A DNA stretch of 64,000 bases from Prevotella sp. (lineage in GTDB: Bacteria > Bacteroidota > Bacteroidia > Bacteroidales > Bacteroidaceae), in assembly GCA_017645905.1 (NCBI GenBank), contig JAGCNO010000004.1:1-64000 (forward strand), in the 5' to 3' direction. The position numbers and the translations under genes were made by a program. The notes beneath the pieces were generated by a model. That model worked only from the letters and a program-made list of their open reading frames with translations. It was not told the DNA's origin and did not search any database. Below, one piece after another: positions 25,466-33,342 of this stretch (its first letter is position 1; each line of letters begins with the position of its first letter).

Positions 25466-26604
25466 ACAAATCTTGCCCCGTCATCAGGACGAACCCAGAA
25501 GACCTGGAATGTCTTTTCGTACTCCGGGAACTGCTCCAGATATTTCGCGGTCAGTTCCTTCTCGATAGCCTCCTTGTAGGCAGGGTCTACCAGCGCGATG
25601 CAGGCACCCTTGAAGCCGGCACCCGAGAAGCGTCCACCATAGACGCCAGGCAGGTTGCGCATGATTTCGTAGATGGCGATGAGCTCGGGCGAGCCGCACT
25701 CGTAGTTGTGGATACTCGACTCGCACGAGTCAAACGACAGCTTGCCGAAGAGCTTCATGTTACCCGTTTCCCAGGCCGTAACGCCCTGGCGCACACGGCG
25801 ATACTCCGAATAGAAATGCTCTGCACGCCGGGCAAATCGTGCCGGCATGGCGATGCGTGTCTTCTCGAACGTCGCCTTGGGAATATCGCGCAGGAAGGTC
25901 TTGTCGAAGGTTCTAAGCGGCTGGTCGGTGTAGGCCAGCATGTTCCACGCCGCCGTCTTGCACTCAAAGACGCGCAGGTTATAGTCAGAGTTCACCAACG
26001 AGCGCGTCAGTCCCGAGAAGAAGATGCCGATCTCGAAGTCGGGCATGTCGGGGTTGCGCTTGATGATGCGCCACTCGTCTGAGTCGCAGTCGAGGAACAG
26101 CAGCCCGTCCTTCTTACCCAGCGCGATGCAGGCCTGGTCGAGCAGTCCGTTGTTCAGGCCGATGTACTCACGCTCTGCCTCCGAGGCAATCTTCACCACC
26201 TCGAAGGGCTTCAGCGTGATGTCGTTAGCCCGTGCGAAGGCCATCACGTAGGCGATGAGCACTGCCGCCGACGACGACAGGCCGCCCACGGGCAGACTGC
26301 CCTGAATGACGCCCTCTATGCCTCGTGACAGCTCGAAACGCTTCTTCAGCGCATACTTGGCACCTCGGGCATAGTCGCCCCAGTGCTGCTCCTTCACCTG
26401 GCTGGGCGCATTGATTTCAAACTCCACGTCGCCCTCAAATGTCCTTGAGACGAGCTTCACCTTGCTGTCTTCCCTGACGTTGAACCACAGGTCTACGCCC
26501 TTATTGATGGCAAAACCCGTTACCAGCCCGTGCTGGTGGTCCACATGTGCCCCCAGCGGACAAACGCGGTAAGGGGCAAAAATATGAAACTGATAGTTAT
26601 CCAT
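25453..26604 (-). CDS. GHMP sugar kinase, galacturonokinase-like (usually labelled galactokinase)
   Basis: 383 residues. GHMP architecture: substrate motif APYRVCPLGAHVDHQHG (residues 10-26), phosphate loop GLSSSAAV (108-115) and C-terminal GVYGGRFSGAGFKGACIAL. The first motif lacks the GRVNLIGEHTDY form of galactokinases; instead it closely resembles what I recall of plant galacturonokinase (PYRICPLGAHIDHQ), as do WGDYARGAKYAL and NYECGSPELI. Galacturonokinase makes alpha-D-galacturonate-1-phosphate from D-galacturonate and ATP. With the nucleotidyltransferase and UDP-uronate epimerase downstream, a free-uronate salvage route is likely. A galactokinase or other uronate/pentose kinase remains possible. 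A TAATTTTG box lies 50 bp upstream. Confidence 0.72.
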   Translation of the reverse strand: MDNYQFHIFAPYRVCPLGAHVDHQHGLVTGFAINKGVDLWFNVREDSKVKLVSRTFEGDVEFEINAPSQVKEQHWGDYARGAKYALKKRFELSRGIEGVIQGSLPVGGLSSSAAVLIAYVMAFARANDITLKPFEVVKIASEAEREYIGLNNGLLDQACIALGKKDGLLFLDCDSDEWRIIKRNPDMPDFEIGIFFSGLTRSLVNSDYNLRVFECKTAAWNMLAYTDQPLRTFDKTFLRDIPKATFEKTRIAMPARFARRAEHFYSEYRRVRQGVTAWETGNMKLFGKLSFDSCESSIHNYECGSPELIAIYEIMRNLPGVYGGRFSGAGFKGACIALVDPAYKEAIEKELTAKYLEQFPEYEKTFQVFWVRPDDGARFVDPL

Positions 26605-26654
26605 GATTATGTATTATTTACAAGCCCGAACTACATACTCGTGGCTTTGGTTTG

Positions 26655-26662
26655 CAAAATTA
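26655..26662 (-). promoter_or_regulatory. Promoter -7 box for the uronate operon
   Basis: TAATTTTG on the minus strand, about 50 bp before the kinase ATG at 26604. Confidence 0.55.
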
Positions 26663-26931
26663 GCAATTTTCCCGTAAACGGCCAAACAAACCGCCTGACG
26701 ATTAACATCATTTATTCAAAAGCCGCTCTTTAGGGCGTTCTCAGACTATGTGCTTGGCGACGATAGGAGACGCTTTCATAGTGGGACGGAGAAAGAACGG
26801 CTTTTTCCAAGACCAGCATTTAGAAGGCGGCAACAAAATACGTATGCCGGAGCAATGTATATATTATTGTAATTTAGTTTAATTTTAGTTTATTTTTATT
26901 AATACATCGCCTACTATCCGTAAAAATACTT

Positions 26932-26939
26932 TAATTTTG
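26932..26939 (+). promoter_or_regulatory. Promoter -7 box for the BACON-domain gene
   Basis: TAATTTTG; transcription should begin near 26946. This rules out the in-frame ATG at 26937 and supports the start at 26988 or 26994. Confidence 0.6.
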
Positions 26940-26993
26940 CACGTTAGCATAATGTGTAGACCTGAAATTCAATCACATAAAAACAAAATGCTT

Positions 26994-27467
26994 ATGAAAA
27001 CTCTTTACAACATTCGTCTTTTTGTCATCGCCGTCATGGCCATGATGGCTACGGGTGCCTTTGCGCAGGACGAGCTGCCCATCCCCCTCAACTTCAACAG
27101 CGAGGGCGGCACGCAGACCATTAACATCAACGAGACCAACGTGGCGTGGAAGCTGACCTGCGACGCCCAATGGGTGCACATTTCTCCTGCTGAAGGCACT
27201 GGCCCGGCAACTGTGACGCTCACCGTCGACGCCAACGCTACGGAAAAGGCACGCGATGCCATCCTCGTGCTGGACACCGGCTACGGATTCGTCAACAATC
27301 TCTTCGCCATCAAGCAGAAGGCCAAGGTCGGCACCGACATCACTGGCCCCACCACCGCGGTAGGCAAGCGCAGCGCCGACATCCGCACCCTCTCAGGCAT
27401 GAAGGTGCGCAACGGCAACCTGCGCCGCGGCGTCTACATCATCAACGGCAAGAAAGTGGTGAAGTAA
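26994..27467 (+). CDS. Secreted BACON-domain protein
   Basis: 157 residues from MKTLYNIRLF; an ATG two codons earlier (26988) is equally possible. Signal peptide to TGAFAQ, then one BACON domain (about 25-105; NFNSEGGTQTININ, WKLTCDAQWVHISP, VTLTVDAN) and a short linker to a LSGMKVRNGNLRRGVYIINGKKVVK-type surface-sorting tail. BACON modules bind carbohydrate or mucin or act as spacers; a lone BACON domain with a sorting tail is small for this class. Probably monocistronic. Confidence 0.72.
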   Translation: MKTLYNIRLFVIAVMAMMATGAFAQDELPIPLNFNSEGGTQTININETNVAWKLTCDAQWVHISPAEGTGPATVTLTVDANATEKARDAILVLDTGYGFVNNLFAIKQKAKVGTDITGPTTAVGKRSADIRTLSGMKVRNGNLRRGVYIINGKKVVK

Positions 27468-27546
27468 CATTACTGTAAGGAAGTTTAAAAAATCCTTACC
27501 CCGACAAACTTTCAGCCCGATATTTGGCCAGTTCGCAATTTATTCG

Positions 27547-27554
27547 TACCTTTG
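27547..27554 (+). promoter_or_regulatory. Promoter -7 box for DUF4827-glmM
   Basis: TACCTTTG with TTTGG near 27523 as -33 element, 26 bp before the ATG at 27580. Confidence 0.65.
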
Positions 27555-27579
27555 CGCCCGAAAAGCAAAAAGGTAACTT

Positions 27580-28224
27580 ATGAGAATAGCAATATCGGTA
27601 GTTTTGTCGGTGCTCTGTCTTGCCGCCTTTGTGGCGTGCGACGACTATGAGACCTACGGCGAGAAGAAGGATAAGGAGCGCGATGCCATCAACCAGTTCA
27701 TCGCCGACTCGGCCATCGTAGTCATCAACGAGGCCCAGTTCCGCAGTCAGGACAACACCACCAACCTGGCACGCAACGAGTTTGTGTACCTCGATAACAG
27801 CGGCGTGTACATGCAGATCGTTCGCCGAGGCTGTGGTACGCCCCTTGCCGACGGCGAGAGCACGGTGCTGCTTGTCCGTTTCCTTGAGCAATGTATTCAG
27901 GACACGCTGGCCATCTACAACGATGCGCAGGCATTTGCTCCGGACTACATGAGCATCTCGCGAAGCGGCTCTACCTACAGTGCCACGTTCACCTCGGGCC
28001 GGTGGTATAACACCTACGCCAGCTCCTATAGCAGCACGGCTACGGTGCCCAACGGACTGCTTGTTCCCTTCCCTTACATCAACGTCGGTCGACCCCGCTC
28101 TGCCGACGAAGAGATTGCTAAGGTGAGACTCATCGTGCCTCACTCTCAGGGACATACCGTGGCCTCCAGCTACGTTTATGCCTACTATTACGAATTGACA
28201 TTTGAAAGACTTATTGACTTATGA
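27580..28224 (+). CDS. DUF4827 lipoprotein
   Basis: 214 residues with lipobox Cys20 (AAFVACDDYETY). The rest fits DUF4827, a Bacteroidota family with an FKBP-like fold: MQIVRRGCGTPLADGESTVLLVRF is the characteristic segment, followed by a long strand-rich region up to YAYYYELTFERL. Isomerase activity is not established. Its stop overlaps the glmM start by 4 bp (ATGA), so the two genes are translationally coupled, an arrangement I recall from other Bacteroidales. Confidence 0.8.
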   Translation: MRIAISVVLSVLCLAAFVACDDYETYGEKKDKERDAINQFIADSAIVVINEAQFRSQDNTTNLARNEFVYLDNSGVYMQIVRRGCGTPLADGESTVLLVRFLEQCIQDTLAIYNDAQAFAPDYMSISRSGSTYSATFTSGRWYNTYASSYSSTATVPNGLLVPFPYINVGRPRSADEEIAKVRLIVPHSQGHTVASSYVYAYYYELTFERLIDL

Positions 28225-29612
28225 CACTTATCAAATCTATTTCCGGCATTCGCGGAACCATAGGCGGTCGCACGGGCGACACGCTCAATCCCCTTGACAT
28301 TGTAAAGTTCACCACGGCATACGCCACGTTTATCTCCAGAAAGTCTGGAGGACCTGGAAAGGTCGTGGTCGGTCGCGACGGCCGTATCAGCGGCCCGATG
28401 GTACGCGATGTGGTCTGCGGCACGCTCGTAGGCATGGGCTATGAAGTGATTGACATTGGCCTGGCCACAACGCCGACTACCGAACTGGCCGTGCGCTGGC
28501 ACGAGGCAGACGGCGGCATCATTATCACTGCCAGCCACAACCCCACGCAGTGGAACGCCCTGAAGCTGCTCAATAGCGAGGGAGAGTTCCTCACGGCTGC
28601 CGACGGAGCCGAGGTGCTGCGTATTGCCGAGGCCGAGGACTTCGACTACGCCCCTGTGGAGAAACTGGGCCATGTGGTGAAGGATGACACCATGAACCGT
28701 CGCCATGTGGAGTCCGTGCTTGCACTTCGCCTGGCCGACGTGGAGGCCATCCGCAAGCGGAAGTTCCGTGTTTGTGCCGATACCATCAACAGCGTGGGCG
28801 GCATCATCCTGCCCGAGCTTTTTGAGGCACTGGGCGTGGACTACGAGATTCTTAACGGCGACTGCACGGGTCAGTTTGCCCATAACCCCGAGCCTTTAGA
28901 GAAGAACCTGCAGGGCATCATGGACCGTATGCGCCAAGGTGGCTTCGACCTGGGCATCGTAGTCGACCCCGACGTAGACCGTCTGGCCTTCATCTGCGAG
29001 GACGGAAAGATGTTCGGCGAGGAATACACGCTCGTCTCTGTGGCTGATTATGTGCTGGCCCACACGTCGGGCAATACCGTCAGCAACCTTTCTTCCACTC
29101 GTGCTTTAAGAGACGTCACCGAGAAGCACGGCGGCACATACGCTACTGCAGCCGTCGGCGAGGTGAACGTTACCACGAAGATGAAGGAGGTGGGTGCCGT
29201 CATCGGCGGCGAGGGCAACGGCGGAGTCATCTACCCCGAGAGCCACTACGGCCGCGACGCACTGGTGGGCATCGCGCTCTTCCTCTCCAGTCTGGCACAG
29301 AAGGGCTGTAAGGTCAGCGAGTTGCGCAAGACGTTTCCAGACTACCAGATTGCCAAGAATCGCATCGACCTCACTCCGGAGACCGACGTTGACGCTATCC
29401 TCGTGAAGGTCAAAGAGATGTTCGCCCAGGACCCCGATGCCGTGGTCAACGACATCGACGGTGTGAAGATTGACTTCCCCACCATGTGGGTACACCTGCG
29501 CAAGTCGAACACCGAGCCGATTATCCGCGTTTACAGTGAGGCGCAGACTATGGATGAGGCCGACCAGCTGGGCAAGCGCCTCATGCAGGTGGTCTATGAT
29601 TTCCAATCTTAG
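28221..29612 (+). CDS. glmM: Phosphoglucosamine mutase / phosphohexomutase
   Basis: 463 residues, four-domain alpha-D-phosphohexomutase. Active serine in TASHNP (Ser105), metal loop DPDVDRLAF, sugar loop GEGNGGVIYPESHYGRDA and phosphate loop RKSNTEPIIRVYSEA. It converts glucosamine-6-phosphate to glucosamine-1-phosphate for peptidoglycan and LPS; some Bacteroidota members also act on mannose or glucose phosphates, so exact specificity is open. Overlaps the DUF4827 gene by 4 bp and is followed after 34 bp by an M16 protease. Confidence 0.88.
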   Translation: MTLIKSISGIRGTIGGRTGDTLNPLDIVKFTTAYATFISRKSGGPGKVVVGRDGRISGPMVRDVVCGTLVGMGYEVIDIGLATTPTTELAVRWHEADGGIIITASHNPTQWNALKLLNSEGEFLTAADGAEVLRIAEAEDFDYAPVEKLGHVVKDDTMNRRHVESVLALRLADVEAIRKRKFRVCADTINSVGGIILPELFEALGVDYEILNGDCTGQFAHNPEPLEKNLQGIMDRMRQGGFDLGIVVDPDVDRLAFICEDGKMFGEEYTLVSVADYVLAHTSGNTVSNLSSTRALRDVTEKHGGTYATAAVGEVNVTTKMKEVGAVIGGEGNGGVIYPESHYGRDALVGIALFLSSLAQKGCKVSELRKTFPDYQIAKNRIDLTPETDVDAILVKVKEMFAQDPDAVVNDIDGVKIDFPTMWVHLRKSNTEPIIRVYSEAQTMDEADQLGKRLMQVVYDFQS

Positions 29613-29646
29613 TTCGCACCTCTCACTCCTCACCCCTAAAACAAGG

Positions 29647-30906
29647 ATGAACTACAATATCTGCACGCTGCCTGACGGCATGAGGGTGATTCATCTGCCG
29701 TCAGGTTCACCTGTAGTGTACTGCGGCATTGCCGTTGCTGCGGGTACGCGCCATGAGCTGCCAGGCGAAGAGGGACTGGCACACTTCTGCGAGCACCTGA
29801 GCTTCAAGGGTACCCGTCGGCGTAGTGCAGTGCAAATTATTAACGCGTTGGAGGGCGTGGGCGGCGAGCTCAACGCCTTTACCAACAAGGAGGACACGGT
29901 GTTTTATTGTGCCATCCTGCGAGACCATATTCGTCGTGCCGTTGACGTGCTCACCGACATCGTCTTCTGTAGTGAATACCCGCAACAGGAGGTGGAGAAG
30001 GAGCGCGAGGTGGTGTGCGACGAAATAGAGAGCTACGAGGATTCGCCCTCGGAACTGATTTTCGATGACATAGAGAACCTACTCTTTGAGGGGCATCCGC
30101 TGGGGCACAATATTCTGGGAACCAGCGAACGGGTACGTAGCTACGACAGCAGCGACGCCCACCGCTTCACCGCTCGCCATTACCGTCCGCAGGACTGTGT
30201 GTTCTTTGCCAGTGGCGATGTGGACTTCAGGAAATTGGTGAAATGGCTTAGCCCCACCCCCGACCCATCTTCCGAAGGGAGGGGAGAAGGTACATCTACC
30301 ATAGATAATATTAGAGAAGAAAGTATATACGCCCCTCCCTCGCAGGGAGGGGTTGGTGGAGGGTCTATTGTCCGTGAACGAGGCACACACCAGGCCCACG
30401 TCATCATTGCCGCACCTGCCTTTGCCGCCAACGACCCGCGCCGCTGGAGTCTTTATCTGCTGAACAACATCCTCGGCGGGCCAAGCCTGAACTCTCGGCT
30501 GAGCCTGTCACTCCGTGAACGCCGCGGACTGGTCTACACTGTAGAAAGTTCGATGGTGGCCTACAGTGACACCGGCATTTGGACGACTTATTTCGGTTGT
30601 GACCCGGCAGACATCAGTCGCTGCCGCCGTCTGGTACGCCATGAGCTTGACCGCCTGATGGAGCATCCATTTACCGACAGTCAGCTGAACGCTGCAAAGC
30701 GACAGCTGCAGGGACAACTGGCCATTAGCTGCGACAGCCGGGAGCAATTCGCCCTCGACTTCGCACGTAACTATCTGCATACGGGAGTGCTGCGCGACCT
30801 CACCGACATTATGAGGCACATAGAAAGTCTCACGCCGGCAGACCTGCAACTCACGGCGCAGCAGCTTTTTGCGCCGGAACGCACCACAACGCTGATTTAC
30901 AGATGA
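29647..30906 (+). CDS. M16-family zinc protease with in-frame repeat insertion
   Basis: 419 residues from ATG 29647; the frame is open further upstream but overlaps glmM. Zinc site H-F-C-E-H (residues 46-50) with the distal Glu in EREVVCDEIESYED, as in insulinase/processing-peptidase relatives. The second, inactive half has RLSLSLRERRGLVYTVESS. One domain pair only, so it probably works as a dimer. Residues about 202-240 (LSPTPDPSSEGRGEG to PPSQGGVGGG) are encoded by two GC-rich palindromes and look inserted in a surface loop. The 3' end overlaps convergent folK by 10 bp. Confidence 0.85.
   Translation: MNYNICTLPDGMRVIHLPSGSPVVYCGIAVAAGTRHELPGEEGLAHFCEHLSFKGTRRRSAVQIINALEGVGGELNAFTNKEDTVFYCAILRDHIRRAVDVLTDIVFCSEYPQQEVEKEREVVCDEIESYEDSPSELIFDDIENLLFEGHPLGHNILGTSERVRSYDSSDAHRFTARHYRPQDCVFFASGDVDFRKLVKWLSPTPDPSSEGRGEGTSTIDNIREESIYAPPSQGGVGGGSIVRERGTHQAHVIIAAPAFAANDPRRWSLYLLNNILGGPSLNSRLSLSLRERRGLVYTVESSMVAYSDTGIWTTYFGCDPADISRCRRLVRHELDRLMEHPFTDSQLNAAKRQLQGQLAISCDSREQFALDFARNYLHTGVLRDLTDIMRHIESLTPADLQLTAQQLFAPERTTTLIYR
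30249..30372. repeat. Paired GC-rich palindromes inside the M16 protease gene
   Basis: Left part CCCCACCCCCGACCC..CGAAGGGAGGGGAG and right part CCCCTCCCTCGCAGGGAGGGG followed by TTGGTGGAGGGTC face each other around an AT-rich centre. The element keeps the frame open. Confidence 0.75.
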
Positions 30907-31373
30907 GCATCCGCCGGATGCTCTTTTTCTTTGAGAACCTGCTTCAACGGCTCCATCACGAACGGACGTTCTTGCATCAACGGATGAGGAACCTTCAGCC
31001 GGGGCGTGTCGATGGTGAGGTCGTCGTAGAGTAAAATGTCAATGTCTATCGGACGGTCGAAATAGTTAGGAGTGAGGAGCGAGGAGTTAGGAGTGAGGGG
31101 CTGGCGCTTGGTGGCATGACTTACAGTCTTGCCTAACAAACGTTCAATGCGCTGGGTAGCATTGAGGAGGCGATGTGGAGCAAATGAAGTAGAAATACGG
31201 ACGACGGCATTCACGAAGCCGTGCTCCGACTCAAATCCCCATGGCTCTGAATAATAGAGGGCAGACTGGGCCTCAACGGTCCCAATCTGCTCTCCTATCA
31301 TTTCTATGGCTCGGCGAATTGTTGCCTCGCGGTCACCAAGGTTTGAACCAAGGCCTAAATAAACCGTATGCAT
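30897..31373 (-). CDS. folK: 2-amino-4-hydroxy-6-hydroxymethyldihydropteridine diphosphokinase
   Basis: 158 residues. HPPK landmarks: LGLGSNLGDRE at the N-terminus, ALYYSEPWGFE, FVNAVVRI, and DIDILLYDD plus PHPLMQERPFVMEPL at the end. It transfers pyrophosphate from ATP to the pterin in folate synthesis. Residues LTPNSSLLTPN, just before YFDRPIDIDILL, are encoded by a simple-sequence tract (31065-31099) normally seen between genes in this group; the insertion is in frame and lies in the loop before the active-site strand. Last gene of the ftsX-uppP-truB-queA unit, 2 bp after queA. Confidence 0.9.
   Translation of the reverse strand: MHTVYLGLGSNLGDREATIRRAIEMIGEQIGTVEAQSALYYSEPWGFESEHGFVNAVVRISTSFAPHRLLNATQRIERLLGKTVSHATKRQPLTPNSSLLTPNYFDRPIDIDILLYDDLTIDTPRLKVPHPLMQERPFVMEPLKQVLKEKEHPADAHL
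31065..31099. repeat. Simple-sequence tract inside folK
   Basis: GTTAGGAGTGAGGAGCGAGGAGTTAGGAGTGAGG; related tracts stand between genes near 29618, 34262 and 37190. Confidence 0.7.
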
Positions 31374-31375
31374 TG

Positions 31376-32518
31376 TTAGTCGTTGACGACAATCATGGCG
31401 TCGCCGTAGCAGCCGAACTTGAATTCGTTGTCGATAGCTTTCTGGTAAGCCTCCATGATGAGGTCATAGCCACCGAAAGCCGCCGTGGACATGAGCATGG
31501 TAGACTCCGGATGGTAGAAGTTGACGATGAGCGTGTCGGCTAGTCCGAACTCGTAGGGTGGGAAGATGAACTTGTTGGTCCAGCCCTCATACTCCTTCAG
31601 CAGACCGTTAGTGCCCACGGCAGTCTCCGTGGCGCGCAGGGTGCTTGCTCCGACGCAGCATACACGGTGGCCTTCCATCTTCGTGCGGTTCACAAGCTCG
31701 CAGGTATCGTGACCGATGAACATCTGCTCAGAGCTCATCTTATGCTTCGTAAGGTCTTCCACCTCAATCGACTCGAAGGCTCCAAGGCCGCAGTGTACGG
31801 TAACGAAGGAGAAGTTCAGTCCACGGATCTCCATCATTTTCATCAGCTCGCGGCTGAAGTGAAGGTTAGTGCCCGGTGCCGTGACAGCCCCCTCATTCTT
31901 TGCGAAGATGGTCTGGAACTGCTCCATGTCGTCGGGCTCAGCATTCCTGTGCTCCACGATGTAGCGGGGCAGCGGAGCCTCGCCAAGTGAGAACAGCTCC
32001 TCCTTGAACTCATCGTGCGGACAGTCGTAGAGGAAGCGCAGCGTACGGCCACGCGACGTGGTGTTGTCGATGACTTCGGCCACCATCGGGCCCTCCTCGT
32101 TGAAGAACAGCTTGTTGCCGATGCGAATCTTACGCGCCGGTTCCACAAGCACGTCCCACAGGCGCAGTTCAGGGTTCAGTTCACGAAGCAGGAACACCTC
32201 GATGCGGGCGTCAGTCTTTTCCTTTGTGCCATAGAGACGGGCAGGGAACACCTTCGTATCGTTGAAGATGAACGTATCTCCCTCGTCGAAGTAGTTCAGG
32301 ATGTCGCGAAACATCAGTGGCTCGTCGGTGGGCTTGCCCTTGGCGTCTTTTTTCGTCAGCTCGATAGTCTGGCTCTTACGATGAACAACCATCAGGCGGC
32401 ACTGGTCGCGGCTATAGATGCGTTCTACGGTGCCATCCTCCAGCTCAAAGGCACGGTGGGGAGGATAGAGGGCCACCAACTCATCTGGCAACTTGAATCG
32501 GAATTGTGAAAGCTTCAT
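31376..32518 (-). CDS. queA: S-adenosylmethionine:tRNA ribosyltransferase-isomerase
   Basis: 380 residues. QueA signatures: FRFKLPDELVALYPPHRAFE at the start, FNDTKVFPARLYGTKE, HCGLGAFESIEVEDL and a C-terminal FGGYDLIMEAYQKAI. It adds the epoxycyclopentane moiety to 7-aminomethyl-7-deazaguanine in tRNA wobble position 34 (queuosine route). Slightly longer than the usual 340-350 residues because of loops near residues 45 and 130. It sits between truB and folK in a conserved Bacteroidota operon. Confidence 0.93.
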   Translation of the reverse strand: MKLSQFRFKLPDELVALYPPHRAFELEDGTVERIYSRDQCRLMVVHRKSQTIELTKKDAKGKPTDEPLMFRDILNYFDEGDTFIFNDTKVFPARLYGTKEKTDARIEVFLLRELNPELRLWDVLVEPARKIRIGNKLFFNEEGPMVAEVIDNTTSRGRTLRFLYDCPHDEFKEELFSLGEAPLPRYIVEHRNAEPDDMEQFQTIFAKNEGAVTAPGTNLHFSRELMKMMEIRGLNFSFVTVHCGLGAFESIEVEDLTKHKMSSEQMFIGHDTCELVNRTKMEGHRVCCVGASTLRATETAVGTNGLLKEYEGWTNKFIFPPYEFGLADTLIVNFYHPESTMLMSTAAFGGYDLIMEAYQKAIDNEFKFGCYGDAMIVVND

Positions 32519-32544
32519 TTATTTACTATTTACGAATTTACTGT

Positions 32545-33267
32545 TTACGATTTATTACCATTACGGCAACAAACTATGCCCTGCTTATCGAGCCAATCGT
32601 TGAAGTCGTCGAGGGCGATACACTGGTCGAGGGTCACCTCTCCGACCCTTGTGCGGCAGAGCATCGTGAGGAAAGCACCACTGCCCAGCGCCTCGCCTAT
32701 GTCGCGGGCCAAGGCACGAATATAGGTTCCCTTGCTGCATACCACGCGGATGCTGAGCTGCATGGCCGAAGGGTCGAAGGCTGTCAGTTCCATTTCGTCG
32801 ACGTGCAACAGCTTGGCCTTTAGCTCCACCTTTTCGCCACGTCTTGCCATCTTGTAGGCCCGGTGCCCGTCGATGTTGCAGGCCGAGTACTCTGGCGGCA
32901 CCTGTTCGATGTCGCCCACGAAGCGCGGCAGCGTCTCCACAATCAGCTCGCGGGTGATGTGGCGTGTGGGGTAGGTCATGTTCACCGTGTGCTCGCGGTC
33001 ATAACTGGCCGTTGTGGCACCCAGCTGCAGCGTGGCGATATACTCCTTCGTAGCATACTGCAGTTCCTCGATGCGCTTCGTGGCCCGGCCTGTGCACAGG
33101 ATGAGCACACCCGTGGCCAAGGGGTCGAGAGTGCCGGCATGGCCGGTCTTCAACCGCTTCACGCCCAACCGGCGTGACAGACGAGTACGCACATAGGCCA
33201 AAGCGCCGAACGACGACATGCCGTAGGGCTTGTTGATGTAGAGTATTTCGCCTTCCTGGAAGTCCAC
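32545..33267 (-). CDS. truB: tRNA pseudouridine(55) synthase
   Basis: 240 residues. Catalytic Asp in KTGHAGTLDPLATGVL; also YINKPYGMSSF, YEYIA-like KEYIATLQLGATTASYD and CSKGTYIRALARDIGE. It makes pseudouridine 55 in the T loop. The C-terminal PUA-like domain is short, and the final residues RNGNKS run into a simple-sequence tract (TTTACGATTTATTACC type) that fills the gap to queA. The gap to uppP upstream holds a similar tract. Confidence 0.93.
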   Translation of the reverse strand: MDFQEGEILYINKPYGMSSFGALAYVRTRLSRRLGVKRLKTGHAGTLDPLATGVLILCTGRATKRIEELQYATKEYIATLQLGATTASYDREHTVNMTYPTRHITRELIVETLPRFVGDIEQVPPEYSACNIDGHRAYKMARRGEKVELKAKLLHVDEMELTAFDPSAMQLSIRVVCSKGTYIRALARDIGEALGSGAFLTMLCRTRVGEVTLDQCIALDDFNDWLDKQGIVCCRNGNKS

Positions 33268-33268
33268 A

Positions 33269-33342
33269 ACTTCTATTTACGAATTACGAATAACGATTTG
33301 CTGCGCCAGCCAATTCTTCACTCTTCACTAGCGAAGCGCTTT
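33269..33342. repeat. Simple-sequence intergenic tract between uppP and truB
   Basis: Composite of TTTACGAATTACGAATAACGATTTG, a CTGCGCCAGC block and TTCTTCACTCTTCACT. Very similar blocks lie at 32520-32575 and 60605-60690. Confidence 0.6.

Larger units (their letters stand above)
26605..26993. other. Divergent intergenic region
   Basis: About 390 bp. It holds the kinase promoter (26655-26662, minus), two solitary copies of the 22-bp repeat core (AAAGCCGCTCTTT near 26719, and AAAGAACGGCTTTTTC near 26792), an AT-rich stretch and the BACON-gene promoter (26932-26939, plus). Confidence 0.6.

Noticed and set aside
25453..26604. Plain galactokinase
   Set aside because: The GEHTDY-type galactokinase motif is missing and the motif present resembles galacturonokinase; galT or galM neighbours are absent. 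Kept as the alternative.
27475..27500. Terminator after the BACON gene (GTAAGGA/TCCTTAC)
   Set aside because: The 7-bp stem has no following T-run on the plus strand.
27496..28155. 219-residue open frame antisense to the DUF4827 gene
   Set aside because: Shadow of the real gene: high-GC third positions open the opposite strand; no signal, motif or promoter.
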